From assembly GCF_039941015.1 (NCBI RefSeq), contig NZ_JBDVFI010000074.1: DNA of 64,000 nt; one strand, given 5' to 3'. The position numbers and the translations under genes are program-made. The stretch comes from Sedimentitalea sp039941015. Lineage in GTDB: Bacteria > Pseudomonadota > Alphaproteobacteria > Rhodobacterales > Rhodobacteraceae. Within the stretch, counting starts at the first letter, position 1, and the number at the start of each line of letters is the position of its first letter. The notes beneath the pieces are model-generated. The model was not told the origin of the DNA and ran no database searches. It saw only the letters and a program-made list of their open reading frames with translations. Below, one piece after another: positions 18,211 through 26,816 of the stretch.

Positions 18211-18915
18211 CTATCCCGTACCCGTTGCCCCGACACTCGACTCCTCGGCTTCGTATTGCTCGCGCCAGATCCTGCGCAGAACCTCGCCTTCGCCTTTGAA
18301 GTTGGTACCGGTCAGGGTGCATTCCCATATCCGGTCTGCCCGGAAATGCCGAAACGAGGCTCGCGCTTCGCACCAGGCCGCCAGCATCACACAGTTCAGG
18401 TGATAGATCAGCACAAGCGGCCTGACGACACGGCGGGTCTCGACGTCCTGTTCGTCACGATAGAGCAACTCCAGCTTGGCCTCTTCGCGGATCGCACTGC
18501 GCAGCGTAGCCTTTGAAACGCAATCCGGCGCGCTGTCGTCCGAAGGTGCCCCCCAAGGTACGATTTCGAGCCAGTCTGCAGGGCCATGAAGCGCGTCGAT
18601 CTTGCCACACACCCTTTGTGCCGCTCGTTGCAAGGCACTGTCACCGGTGCGGGCCAGCATCGCAAAGGCGACGCGCAAGGCTTCGACCTCATCCGTGTCA
18701 AAGTTCAATGGTGGAAGATCGTAACCTTTGCGCATGAGATACCCCATGCCCGCTTCGCCCTCGATTGGCGTGCGCATCCCCTGCAACGCCACAATATCGC
18801 GATAGATCGTGCGGACCGACACTTCGAGTGCGTCAGACAGCTCAGCTGCGGTAACTGGCCTCTCTGCGGTGCGCAGGATTTGTATGATTTCAAAAAGCCG
18901 ACTGGAACGGGGCAT
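18211..18915 (-). CDS. YafY-type transcriptional regulator (HTH + WYL)
   Basis: A 234-residue protein with an N-terminal winged helix-turn-helix (residues 1-60; VTAAELSDALEVSVRTIYRDIVAL is the DeoR-like reader) and a C-terminal WYL ligand-sensing domain (about 130-220), although the W-Y-L triplet itself is replaced here by YHL (VLIYHLNCVMLAAW). These regulators bind nucleotides or nucleic-acid ligands, or act as simple repressors. The target is not evident: the gene is followed by MaoC/ribF on the same strand and preceded by a non-coding stretch with one doubtful small frame. Confidence 0.9.
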   Translation of the reverse strand: MPRSSRLFEIIQILRTAERPVTAAELSDALEVSVRTIYRDIVALQGMRTPIEGEAGMGYLMRKGYDLPPLNFDTDEVEALRVAFAMLARTGDSALQRAAQRVCGKIDALHGPADWLEIVPWGAPSDDSAPDCVSKATLRSAIREEAKLELLYRDEQDVETRRVVRPLVLIYHLNCVMLAAWCEARASFRHFRADRIWECTLTGTNFKGEGEVLRRIWREQYEAEESSVGATGTG

Positions 18916-19124
18916 GGTAACTCGATTTCCTCTGGTAACCTGCTGCCACTATATCACCCTCACCTGACAGCATGTGTCAGGAGCCATCGGCGATGATGAC
19001 CCAACGTTGTTTGCAACAAGGGTGCATATCATGAACAGCTTTGACGAAATGACACTGATACGACTGCGACTGGGCCGTTGGGATCCTTACGAGAATGTCC
19101 GCCGCAGCGGGCGAGACATGCGTC

Positions 19125-20000
19125 CTATCGCAGAAACCCGATCGCATAGCTCGGTGACATCTGCTGATCACCCAAATACTGCTCCAGCGCGCCCGGGTCC
19201 GGTTGCTCGCTGGTTCTGGTTTCTCGTGCGGCCAGCCCTCCGGTGATGAACAGCGAATCAAGATTTTCACCCATGGCACCGGCGATGTCGGTGCCGATAC
19301 CATCACCGATGGCCAGAATCTGCGAATCAGGCACCATCTTGCCCAGTTCGGCCAACCGCCGGCGGGCGAGATCATAGATCGGTGGATGCGGTTTGCCGAA
19401 ATACAGGCTCTCACCGCCCATCTCGGTGTAGAGCTGTGCCAAAGCTCCGGCACACCATTCGCGAACCTCTCCGCGATCCACCACGATATCCGGGTTAGCA
19501 CAAAGCAGTTTCAGCCCCTTTTGCTTGGCATAGAGAAACTCTGGCCGGTTCACCGATGGGTCGGCGGTCGCATCGAACGGACCGCAACAGACGATACCTT
19601 CGGCCTCATCCAGCGGCACACGGGTGATCTCTACCGGGTCTTCTACCACCCGGATCGGTTCGAAAAAGCCCGCATCACGCTCTTCCTCGCCCATGAACCA
19701 GACCTTGTTGCCGACGATGCCGCGATACATCGCTGACCGCGCGCTGTCGCCGGACGAGGCAATGCTGTCCCAAGCATCATCTGGCACGCCAAAGATGCCA
19801 AGTTGGTCGCGCACCCCGGCGCGCGGTTTGGGCGAATTGGTAACCAACACAACCGTACCGCCGGACTGGCGATAGGCCTGCAGCGCTGCCACCGCATCGG
19901 GGAGTGCCTGTACACCATCGTGAACACAGCCCCACAGGTCCACGAACATGGCTTTGTAGCGGTCTGAGACATCGCTGAGTGCTGTAATAATCTGAGTCAT
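19125..20000 (-). CDS. HAD-type hydrolase, TIGR01459/NagD-like subfamily
   Basis: A 291-residue HAD phosphatase of class IIA. Motif I is DLWGCVHDG with nucleophile D21; the second Asp of DxD is replaced by Trp, the hallmark of this subfamily. Motif II is VTNSP (about residue 53), motif III is the Lys in FGKPHP (about 204), and motif IV is GDGIGTDIAGA (about 236). The C2-type cap lies between motifs II and III. Loss of the second Asp usually goes with loss or change of phosphatase activity, so the biochemical role is open. The gene ends about 210 bases upstream of the regulator gene on the same strand. Confidence 0.9.
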   Translation of the reverse strand: MTQIITALSDVSDRYKAMFVDLWGCVHDGVQALPDAVAALQAYRQSGGTVVLVTNSPKPRAGVRDQLGIFGVPDDAWDSIASSGDSARSAMYRGIVGNKVWFMGEEERDAGFFEPIRVVEDPVEITRVPLDEAEGIVCCGPFDATADPSVNRPEFLYAKQKGLKLLCANPDIVVDRGEVREWCAGALAQLYTEMGGESLYFGKPHPPIYDLARRRLAELGKMVPDSQILAIGDGIGTDIAGAMGENLDSLFITGGLAARETRTSEQPDPGALEQYLGDQQMSPSYAIGFLR

Positions 20001-20377
20001 GGCATCCTCTTGGCTTTGGCCCGAACGTGACCGCCTGCCGCCGGAACCGCAAGCCGGAAACCGTATTGATTCATGCGCGGTGCTTTATGAAAACTGTGAT
20101 CGCACCTTCTGAATCCGGGCCAATTTGGGATCCGTGCATGATCTTCAACGCCGCACCAAATTTTCGCTCCGATCGGAACAAAGCGCACTAACAGGTAATC
20201 AACCGGCAATTCGGATTTGCCGCTCCCGATGGAATTGAGCGAGCATTTCAATGGTCTTTTCCGCAATCGAGTGGCAATCCGCGCATCCCGCGACCGCGCA
20301 TAGATGCGCGCCCGGTGGATAGTAGGACACCGCCAGTCAAACACTCACCCAGATGCACATCGGAAGAGGGACATCCC
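20001..20377. other. 377-bp non-coding interval with a short dyad
   Basis: No credible gene is seen between the HAD hydrolase start and the GcvT/DmdA-like remnant. A perfect 7-bp inverted repeat, CGCGCAT-AG-ATGCGCG, lies at 20295-20310. GGAAGAGGG at 20361-20369 is a good ribosome binding site placed 8 bases before the ATG of the remnant at 20378, which suggests that the promoter region of the lost gene survives here. Confidence 0.4.
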
Positions 20378-20605
20378 ATGTTAAAAGTTGGCCCTAATAC
20401 CCTGCTTCGCGTATCACCCTATTATGAGGCGTCGATTGCGCAGCGGGCGATTGCGTTTTCACCCCATAACATCGTGCTGATGCCCGTATCCTATGGTGAT
20501 CCGGATGGCGAATACGACCGGCTGATGAATGGTGTGTCGCAATGGCCGTATCGGTTCAAAGGCAGGTCGACATCACAGGATCTTGTGCGACCTACCCTTC
20601 TTTAA
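20378..20605 (+). pseudogene. Frameshifted N-terminal remnant of a GcvT/DmdA-like aminomethyltransferase
   Basis: The first 56 residues after the ATG at 20378 look like the N-terminus of the GcvT/DmdA (glycine-cleavage T / DMSP demethylase-like) family: LRVSPYYEAS, then MPVSYGDPDGEYDRLMNGVSQW. Family members continue W-D-V-x-x-x-R-Q-V-x-I-x-G. Here the open frame diverges straight after the Trp and stops at 20605. Another frame beginning at 20545 reads AVSVQRQVDITG, the missing continuation, which points to a small deletion (about 7 bases) that shifts the frame. After that glycine no family similarity continues, so the remaining roughly 300 codons are gone. The ribosome binding site is intact. 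Family assignment is by memory of the motif, so it needs an alignment. Confidence 0.65.
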
Positions 20606-20669
20606 GAACCTTCCCTAGGGGCGGTCAGCATCGCAACCCAAGAGGCGCCCGAGGTTGCGATGCATGAGA

Positions 20670-21683
20670 TCAGAAGCCTTCCAGCACAATCTTTCCCCTG
20701 GCCTTGCCGCTTTCGATCAACGCATGGGCACGCTTGAGGTTCTCGGCATTGATAGTGCCAAAGGTCTCGGTCACGGTTGACCGCACTTTTCCCGCGTCGA
20801 TCAGGCCCGCAACAGTGTCCAGAATTTCACCCTGGCGGGCGATATCTTCGGTCGCGAACAAGGACCGCGTGAACATAAGTTCCCAGTGGATGGATACCGC
20901 TTTGCCCTTGAACGGCATGATGTCAAAGCCGACGGGATCGTCGATCAGGCCAAAACGTCCCTGCGGAGCGATAAACTCGGCAATCTGCCCAACGTAGCTC
21001 TCGGAATGGTTGGTCGAAAAGACAAAGGCCGGCGCGCCAATCGCCAAGGCCGCAATCTGCTCAGGCAGCGGTTTAAAATGATCAACAACGTGGTGAGCGC
21101 CCAGTTCCCTTACCCAGTCCTGCGTTTCAGGACGCGATGCAGTTGCGATGATGGTCAGGTCGGTCTGTGCGCGTAAAAGCTGGATCGCGATAGAGCCGAC
21201 GCCGCCCGCTCCGCCGATGATCACGATGGCATTTGCGGCACCGGGCACGGGTTCTGTGACTTTCAAACGGTCAAAGATCATCTCCTGCGCTGTCAGTGTT
21301 GTCAGCGGCAAGGCGGCAGCGGCAGCCGTTTCGATCGACTTTGGCGCATGCCCGACGATACGCGCATCAACCAGATGAAATTCGGAATTGGTGCCGGGAC
21401 GATTGATCGCACCCGCATACCAGACCTTGCCGCCCGTCTTGAACCGGCTGACCTTGTCACCGGTTTCAACGACTTCTCCGACGGCGTCCCAACCCAGAAC
21501 CACTGGCGTATCGCCTTCGGGAGCCCGGCTCGCACGGATCTTGACGTCTACGGGGTTCACCGAGACAGCCTCGACCTTGACGAGAATGTCATGCCCGGTT
21601 GCCTTTGGCTTTTCGATCTCGATGTTTTTCAAGGCGTCGGGGCGATCAATCGCGCCGTTGATGGTATAACCGATAGCTTTCAT
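20670..21683 (-). CDS. Zinc-type alcohol dehydrogenase / quinone oxidoreductase-like protein (MDR superfamily)
   Basis: A 337-residue medium-chain dehydrogenase/reductase. I start at the ATG at 21683, 6 bases after GGAG; an upstream ATG at 21695 has no ribosome binding site. The GroES-like N-domain contains VEAVSVNPVDVKIR and GWDAVGEVVETG, and the Rossmann core has IIGGAGGVGSIAIQLL (about residues 155-170). Catalytic Zn ligands (Cys-His-Glu) and the structural-Zn cysteines are absent, so it is more likely an NADPH:quinone or enone reductase than an alcohol dehydrogenase. It is the last gene of a minus-strand operon with a nitroreductase and a 64-residue protein, divergent from a LysR regulator. 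Confidence 0.88.
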   Translation of the reverse strand: MKAIGYTINGAIDRPDALKNIEIEKPKATGHDILVKVEAVSVNPVDVKIRASRAPEGDTPVVLGWDAVGEVVETGDKVSRFKTGGKVWYAGAINRPGTNSEFHLVDARIVGHAPKSIETAAAAALPLTTLTAQEMIFDRLKVTEPVPGAANAIVIIGGAGGVGSIAIQLLRAQTDLTIIATASRPETQDWVRELGAHHVVDHFKPLPEQIAALAIGAPAFVFSTNHSESYVGQIAEFIAPQGRFGLIDDPVGFDIMPFKGKAVSIHWELMFTRSLFATEDIARQGEILDTVAGLIDAGKVRSTVTETFGTINAENLKRAHALIESGKARGKIVLEGF

Positions 21684-21769
21684 TGGGGTCTCCATTTTTG
21701 GATTGGCTTTCGCGCTTTCTGAACCTGGCGCTGCGCCACAAGGGTCAGTGTCTGGCAGGCCGTACAGCC

Positions 21770-22435
21770 TTACACGCTGGTGATGATTTCGGCCTCGGTC
21801 AGGCGGGACTTTGGCAGCGCACCGTTGTAATCGGCCTGCGCATCGGCATAGCCAATCGGCACCACGAAGAGACTGGTATACCCTTTGTCCCGAAGACCGA
21901 ATTCGGCGTCGAGAACGTCGGTATCCACACCTTCCATCGGCGTTGCATCGATCCCGAGTGTAGCGACACCCAGAAGGAATTGACCCAAGTTCAGATAGAC
22001 TTGGTGCGCCAACCAGCTTGGCGCATCGCCAATCTGGCTTTTGTGGATGTCGACAAACATCGATCGGCCGTTGTGCATGGCTGGCTTGAATTCATCAGGA
22101 TTACCCGCAAACCGGCCGTCGGTCTCTTCCTGCTCGAGCACTTTCAGCAGATATGCCTCATCTGCCTCGATCCGACTCGCAAAAACGATGACATGCGACG
22201 CGTTCTGGATCGCGGCAACGTTGAACGGGAATTTCTCGGCAGCAGCCTTGGCCACCCGCGCCTTGCCTTCTTCGGTTTCGGCGATCACGAAATGCCAGGG
22301 CTGAAGGTTGGTGGATGAAGGGCTGAAGCGCAGAAGATCACGTACCTGCGCCATGTCATCATCAGAGATTCGGCGTGGGGTATACGCCTTGGCGGTGTGA
22401 CGTTTCTTTGCGAAGTCGGTGATATGGATGGTCAT
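21770..22435 (-). CDS. NfsB-like oxygen-insensitive NAD(P)H nitroreductase
   Basis: A 221-residue FMN enzyme that begins at the ATG at 22435, 8 bases after AAGGA; the longer frame runs into the upstream small gene. FMN-binding features include the KKRHTAKAY Arg/Lys cluster near residue 10, LRFSPSSTNLQPWHF (about 35-49), and the late GIDATPMEGVD segment that marks the NfsB/dihydropteridine-reductase branch. It reduces nitroaromatics and quinones in vitro; the natural substrate is unclear. The position between two other genes downstream of a divergent LysR fits an electrophile- or quinone-stress operon. Confidence 0.9.
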   Translation of the reverse strand: MTIHITDFAKKRHTAKAYTPRRISDDDMAQVRDLLRFSPSSTNLQPWHFVIAETEEGKARVAKAAAEKFPFNVAAIQNASHVIVFASRIEADEAYLLKVLEQEETDGRFAGNPDEFKPAMHNGRSMFVDIHKSQIGDAPSWLAHQVYLNLGQFLLGVATLGIDATPMEGVDTDVLDAEFGLRDKGYTSLFVVPIGYADAQADYNGALPKSRLTEAEIITSV

Positions 22436-22520
22436 GGTCTTTGTCCTTGAGATTTGCATGGGCAATTTGCCCGGTTGCCCCTGAACGGGGAAAAATTGGT
22501 GGTTTTGTTCGATGGGCCGG

Positions 22521-22715
22521 TCAGGCCAGCCTTGGCGCACGACCGAACCACCCCGCCAGATCGATCGCCATCATCGCAGAACCACTGTTCCGGATGCCTG
22601 AAAGGTCATGGGGCGACGGGTCCTGAGAGTTCTGGTTCAGAACCACAACACGTCCGCCAGATTCGACAAGCAGAGACATTTGCTCGGGATTAAAGGTGGC
22701 AACTAGCTTTGACAT
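22521..22715 (-). CDS. Small conserved-looking protein, first gene of the reductase operon
   Basis: A 64-residue frame starting with the ATG at 22715, 7 bases after GGAA. The product (MSKLVATFNPEQMSLLVES at the start) has no signal peptide or membrane helix that I can see, and no family I recognise. It is taken as real because it lies tail to head with the nitroreductase (85 bases apart), starts opposite the LysR gene where a regulated promoter would be, and has codon use like its neighbours. It could be a small redox or stress protein, but no function can be assigned. Confidence 0.5.
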   Translation of the reverse strand: MSKLVATFNPEQMSLLVESGGRVVVLNQNSQDPSPHDLSGIRNSGSAMMAIDLAGWFGRAPRLA

Positions 22716-22786
22716 TGGATCGTTCCATTGAGTGGCAGGTGTGTTGAACGCGATATACAAACGCGATGAATGCGAATAAACAGCCA

Positions 22787-22798
22787 CAATTCGAATTG
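22787..22798. promoter_or_regulatory. 12-bp palindrome between the LysR gene and the reductase operon
   Basis: CAATTCGAATTG is a perfect 12-bp palindrome placed 21 bases before the LysR start at 22820 and 71 bases before the divergent start at 22715. LysR regulators usually bind an AT-rich dyad in exactly this kind of divergent gap, so it is a candidate recognition site. The classic T-N11-A form is not evident. Confidence 0.35.
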
Positions 22799-22819
22799 AT
22801 AATCCGGAAAATACGTATA

Positions 22820-23710
22820 ATGCTGGTCGACAATATCCGCCTGTTCCTGACAATCGCGGAAAAGGGCAGCCTTGTGGCAGCAGGACGGGAAATCGGACGC
22901 TCTGCTACCACGGTGTCGGAGCGGCTTGCCGCGCTCGAGTCGCATTACGGTGTAGTCCTGTTCAACCGCACGACACGATCGCTGAGCCTGACGGATGAAG
23001 GGCGCACCCTGCTTAGCGGTGCCAAAGTCGTTCTTGCGGAAATCGATGATCTTGAAACCCGTATTCGGCTTGGGGCAGAAACGTTGTCCGGGCCGATCCG
23101 CGTCAGCGCCCCGATCGACCTTGGCCGCAATTTCGTTTCAAAGGTGATTTCATGCTTCACCAGGCAGCATCCGGCAATATCGATCGAATTATTTCTGTCG
23201 GATGGCTATGTCGATATGGTCGGTCAGGGCTTTGACCTCGCCCTGCGTTTTGGCAAAGTCACTGACAGCACGCTTCGGACCCGAAGTCTGGGGCAGTTCC
23301 GCCGGATCGTCTGTGCCGCGCCTTCATATATTGACGTCAAGGGCGCACCGCTGACGCCCAGCGAGCTGACGCAGCACAACTGCCTACTCATGCGGTTTGG
23401 TGCAAACCTCGACAATGTCTGGCACTTTGGCCCCGAAAAGAAACCGCACACTGTCACCGTTCGTGGCGACAAGATCGTGAACGATGGCTCCCTCGTCCGG
23501 CAATGGGCGTTGGAAGGGCACGGAATAGTCCTGAAAGCAGAGAACGATGTCGCAGATGACCTTAAATCCGGACGGCTGATCGCCCTTCTCGAAGATTACG
23601 CTGCCCCGCCCAATCCGCTCCAGATGATGTTTCCACCCGGTCGCGCACAGCCCCGGCGCGTCCGCGCGTTAGCCGATGCATTCAGTGCCGCAATGAAAGA
23701 TGTCCGGTAA
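22820..23710 (+). CDS. LysR-family transcriptional regulator
   Basis: A 296-residue LysR protein. The N-terminal winged HTH (residues 1-60) reads MLVDNIRLFLTIAEKGSLVAAGREIGRS at first, then TTVSERLAALE and LFNRTTRSLSLT. The periplasmic-binding-fold effector domain (about 90-290) includes GPIRVSAPIDLGR and a C-terminal PRRVRALADAF segment, as in the CrgA/AaeR-like subgroup. The ATG at 22820 is chosen because LysR proteins start directly before this helix. It is divergent from the 64-aa protein-nitroreductase-oxidoreductase operon, which it most likely controls. Confidence 0.93.
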   Translation: MLVDNIRLFLTIAEKGSLVAAGREIGRSATTVSERLAALESHYGVVLFNRTTRSLSLTDEGRTLLSGAKVVLAEIDDLETRIRLGAETLSGPIRVSAPIDLGRNFVSKVISCFTRQHPAISIELFLSDGYVDMVGQGFDLALRFGKVTDSTLRTRSLGQFRRIVCAAPSYIDVKGAPLTPSELTQHNCLLMRFGANLDNVWHFGPEKKPHTVTVRGDKIVNDGSLVRQWALEGHGIVLKAENDVADDLKSGRLIALLEDYAAPPNPLQMMFPPGRAQPRRVRALADAFSAAMKDVR

Positions 23711-23785
23711 AAATAGGGCACTTGACGGGATTATTCGGTCCGAGAGGCAGCAAGCCTCATTCCAAGCCCATCGTGAATGCGGTGG

Positions 23786-24631
23786 TTAACCGGCATCTTC
23801 GGGCATCAAAAGATCGTGTCGCAACGCGACTTCGTCCAAATCCAGCCCGGAAAACAGCCTCCAGGCGTGAGTGCCTTGATAAAAAAACAGTTCCCACCCG
23901 GAGAGTATCGCCATTCCCTCGGCCGCCGCGTTCTTGAGGAATAGCGTGTCCACCGGCGTATAGACCGCGTCAAACGCCCATTTCGCACCTGCCATGGCGT
24001 CGCGTGAAAGCGGCGTGCCATCGTGTCCGGCCATTCCCACCGGCGTACAGTTGATCACGCCATCCACCCCATTGGCTGCGCGTTCCGTAGACGGCCAGAC
24101 CCTAACCGAAACGTCTGGTGCATAGGCCAAAAGAGCTTTGGCCAGCGCTTCGGCCTTGGAAGTCTCATGGTCAGCCAGACGCAGTTCTCGCGCGCCCAGT
24201 TGAACGAGACCAAAGGCAATGGCCCGGCCAACCCCGCCGGCTCCGATCATCAGTACCGGCCCAGTGGGTGCGTTTCCCATCACACGGCGATAGGCTGCGA
24301 CAAAGCCCAGATAATCCGTGTTATGCCCACGCGGTCCCTGCTCTCCAAAGACGACAGTATTCACCGCGCCCATCGCTGCCGCCATCGGATCGTTCTGCGC
24401 AATCAAAGCTAACACCCTTTCCTTGTAGGGATAGGTGATGTTGATCCCGGCATAGCCACCAGTTCGGCACGCATCGAAGACCCGAATGAAATCTTGACCG
24501 AGGTCCCGGGGAATAAGCTGATCGTACTGAACATCTATCCCGTGCTGCTTTCCGGCCAGCCGATGCAGAAGCGGTGACCGCGACCTTTCGATATGGTCGC
24601 CAATAAGCCCAAGTTTGAGGGTCTTGGTCAA
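23786..24631 (-). CDS. Shikimate dehydrogenase family protein (AroE-like)
   Basis: A 281-residue protein. The best start is TTG at 24631, which overlaps the tctA stop (TTGA) and gives the family N-terminus LTKTLKLGLIGDHIERSRSP; longer frames lie inside tctA. SRSP binds the substrate carboxylate, the catalytic Lys is in NITYPYKE and the catalytic Asp in GHNTDYLGF. The NAD(P) loop is IGAGGVGRAIAFGL, and an NCTPVGMAG motif follows. It reduces 3-dehydroshikimate or oxidises shikimate/quinate. Coupling to a TctABC-type transporter suggests a catabolic quinate/shikimate role rather than the housekeeping aroE, but cofactor preference cannot be read reliably. Confidence 0.88.
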   Translation of the reverse strand: MTKTLKLGLIGDHIERSRSPLLHRLAGKQHGIDVQYDQLIPRDLGQDFIRVFDACRTGGYAGINITYPYKERVLALIAQNDPMAAAMGAVNTVVFGEQGPRGHNTDYLGFVAAYRRVMGNAPTGPVLMIGAGGVGRAIAFGLVQLGARELRLADHETSKAEALAKALLAYAPDVSVRVWPSTERAANGVDGVINCTPVGMAGHDGTPLSRDAMAGAKWAFDAVYTPVDTLFLKNAAAEGMAILSGWELFFYQGTHAWRLFSGLDLDEVALRHDLLMPEDAG

Positions 24632-26127
24632 AGCTTCTCTTTCTTGCCAAAGACGCGGGCCTTGGCCCATCGCCATATCGGCGTTTGCGACACAAAGATC
24701 AGGATCACCGAAATTAACAGCACCAGCGACAATGGGCTTGTTACGATACCTTCAAAGAAGCGGCCCAGATCCTCGCGCTCTGAAATGATCGCGCGTCGCC
24801 AGTTGTCATCCAGAAGCCGCGACAGGATCACGCCCAGAATGACCGGCCCCAGCGGATAGCCGTAGTGGCGCATGAAGTAACCAAAGACCCCAAATCCCAG
24901 CATCCAGTATACATCCGAGATCGAATTGTTCACCGCGTAGGCCCCGACGATGGACAAGAGGAGTATCAGCGGTATCAGCACGGACCGCGGCATCTCGACG
25001 ATCTTGGTGAAAAGTTTGATGCCAGTCAGACCAAAAAGCAGCATGAAGCAATTGGCGGCGACCAACGCCCCCACGATGAACCAGAATATGTCAGGCTGGT
25101 CGATCATCAGCATCGGGCCGGGATTCAGCCCGTGGATAAACAGCGCGCCGATCATGATCGCCGTGACCGCGTCACCCGGAATGCCAAGGGTCATCATCGG
25201 GATAAAGGCTCCACCAACCGCAGCGTTGTTGGCGGTTTCAGGCGCAACAAGCCCTTCCATGGCACCGGTTCCAAAGGGGCAATCGGGGTTCTTTGTTACG
25301 CGTTTCGCATGGTCATAGGCCATCAAGGCGGCAATATCACCGCCTGTGCCGGGCAACGCGCCGATGATCACGCCGATAGAAGATGTCTGTAACGACAACG
25401 GCAGGTATTTTCTGACCGTCGCGAACGATGGCACGATCCGGCCTATCTTTTGCCGGACGGCATCCTTGTTGACATGTTGCAGCTGCGTCAACGCCTCGGA
25501 CACGCCAAACATGCCGATCATTACGGCGATAAAGGAAATCCCGCCTTCCATCAGTTGAAAGTCAAAGGTGAATCGCTCGGTAAAGGTCAGCGGGTCGCGG
25601 CCCACGGCCCCGATGGCAATTCCCAAAGCACCGGCAAAGATACCTTTGACCAGACTTCCGGTTGAAAGAGAGCCGACAAGCAGAATGCCCAGCACCGCCA
25701 GCAACATGTAATCGCGCGACTGAAATCTGAGGGCAAAATCCGAGACCAGCGGAGCGGCAAGCGCGAGCACCGCAATTCCGATGAACCCGCCAAAGAATGA
25801 CATGACAGTGGTAACGCCAATCGCGGTCCCCGCCTCGCCACGCTTGGCCATCGGATAGCCATCAAGCGCCGTGGCGATCGCCGATGGCGCACCCGGAATG
25901 TTCAAGAGGATCGCGGTGCGCGACCCGCCATAGACGCCGCCCATATAGATCCCGATCATCAGCGAAATCGCCGGATATACATCCCAGGAAAACGTAAACG
26001 AGATCAGGATCGACACAGCCATCGTCACCGACAGACCGGGAATCGCACCGACATAGATGCCAGCAAAGGTGCCAAGCCCCACCAGCATCAACAACTGCGG
26101 GTGTGTCAGGACGGTTAGAAAATCCAT
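24628..26127 (-). CDS. Tripartite tricarboxylate transporter large permease, TctA-like
   Basis: A 499-residue inner-membrane protein with about 11-12 hydrophobic helices. It has the TctA signatures GTFAGIYVGAIPGLSVTMA (residues about 17-35), ISLMIGIYMGGVYGGSRTAILLNIPG and the internal-repeat counterpart GALPGTGGDIAALMAYDHAK (about 260). TctA is the main translocating subunit of secondary transporters that need a periplasmic binding protein. Substrates range over citrate, aromatic acids and other carboxylates, and none can be read from the sequence. The stop overlaps the TTG start of the shikimate dehydrogenase gene, and tctB is 8 bases upstream. Confidence 0.93.
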   Translation of the reverse strand: MDFLTVLTHPQLLMLVGLGTFAGIYVGAIPGLSVTMAVSILISFTFSWDVYPAISLMIGIYMGGVYGGSRTAILLNIPGAPSAIATALDGYPMAKRGEAGTAIGVTTVMSFFGGFIGIAVLALAAPLVSDFALRFQSRDYMLLAVLGILLVGSLSTGSLVKGIFAGALGIAIGAVGRDPLTFTERFTFDFQLMEGGISFIAVMIGMFGVSEALTQLQHVNKDAVRQKIGRIVPSFATVRKYLPLSLQTSSIGVIIGALPGTGGDIAALMAYDHAKRVTKNPDCPFGTGAMEGLVAPETANNAAVGGAFIPMMTLGIPGDAVTAIMIGALFIHGLNPGPMLMIDQPDIFWFIVGALVAANCFMLLFGLTGIKLFTKIVEMPRSVLIPLILLLSIVGAYAVNNSISDVYWMLGFGVFGYFMRHYGYPLGPVILGVILSRLLDDNWRRAIISEREDLGRFFEGIVTSPLSLVLLISVILIFVSQTPIWRWAKARVFGKKEKL

Positions 26128-26135
26128 GAGACCGG

Positions 26136-26705
26136 TCAGTGTTCTGCCCCCCGGCTGAACAAATCGCGAAAGATCTGAATGAACTCCGCCTCAGGCACAA
26201 TGCCCGACGGCATAAGAACGGAAAACACGATCCGGAAGACGAGCCAGATCAGCAAGAGACTGCAAAGCGAGATCATAATGGTCCACGCCCAGCTTCTTTT
26301 CGCCAGAACCTTGATCGCGATCACCAGGAACAATGCAGAGGTCGGCAGAAAACCAAGCGGCTTCATCAAAACGCCATAGATCACCAGCAGAAGCACGAAC
26401 AACACAACTGTCAGAGGCAGGATATCGCGCCGCAGCGATTCATTCTGTGCTTGCGTCAGCCTCGCGGTGCGCACAACGACGATCAGGCAGGTCACAACCA
26501 TCACCGCAGTCGTGGCCATCGGGATGGCGCCGGGTGACGACAGCGCCTCGAACCCGGCTATGCCGTATGCGCTCCACAGCAAGCCACAGCTTGCGATCAG
26601 CAAGAAAACTGCAAACGCCAATTCTCCGGGGCGGCGGTGTTCATCCTCGCCGTCGGGATTGGCGGCGGACTCGCCTTCAGGGTGGTCCGATTCCGTCCTA
26701 TTCAT
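26136..26705 (-). CDS. Tripartite tricarboxylate transporter small permease, TctB-like
   Basis: A 189-residue membrane protein with a charged N-terminal tail (residues 1-27) and four hydrophobic helices (about 28-45, 60-78, 94-125 and 130-165), the usual TctB plan. It pairs with TctA in the inner membrane. The TctB sequence is poorly conserved in general, so the call rests on topology and on lying between the binding-protein and TctA genes with correct order tctC-tctB-tctA. Confidence 0.88.
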   Translation of the reverse strand: MNRTESDHPEGESAANPDGEDEHRRPGELAFAVFLLIASCGLLWSAYGIAGFEALSSPGAIPMATTAVMVVTCLIVVVRTARLTQAQNESLRRDILPLTVVLFVLLLVIYGVLMKPLGFLPTSALFLVIAIKVLAKRSWAWTIMISLCSLLLIWLVFRIVFSVLMPSGIVPEAEFIQIFRDLFSRGAEH

Positions 26706-26816
26706 GGTATCCTACCTTACCCGTCTATCGTTGCCCGTGGAATTGAGAACGCCGCGTCTCTTCCGAAAACGCGGCGTTCACCTTTTGGGGCAACGTTTGC
26801 CGTCGCCAATCAGGTG

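Noticed and set aside
19031..19246. 71-codon plus-strand frame starting MNSFDEMTLIRLRLG, opposite the regulator gene
   Set aside because: It runs 120 bases into the HAD hydrolase gene on the other strand, has no convincing ribosome binding site and matches nothing I recognise. It could be a short real gene or a remnant, but the evidence is too thin.
22816..22821. Perfect TATAAT just at the LysR start codon
   Set aside because: It overlaps the ATG at 22820, so transcription from it would begin inside the coding region. There is also no -35 at a suitable distance.
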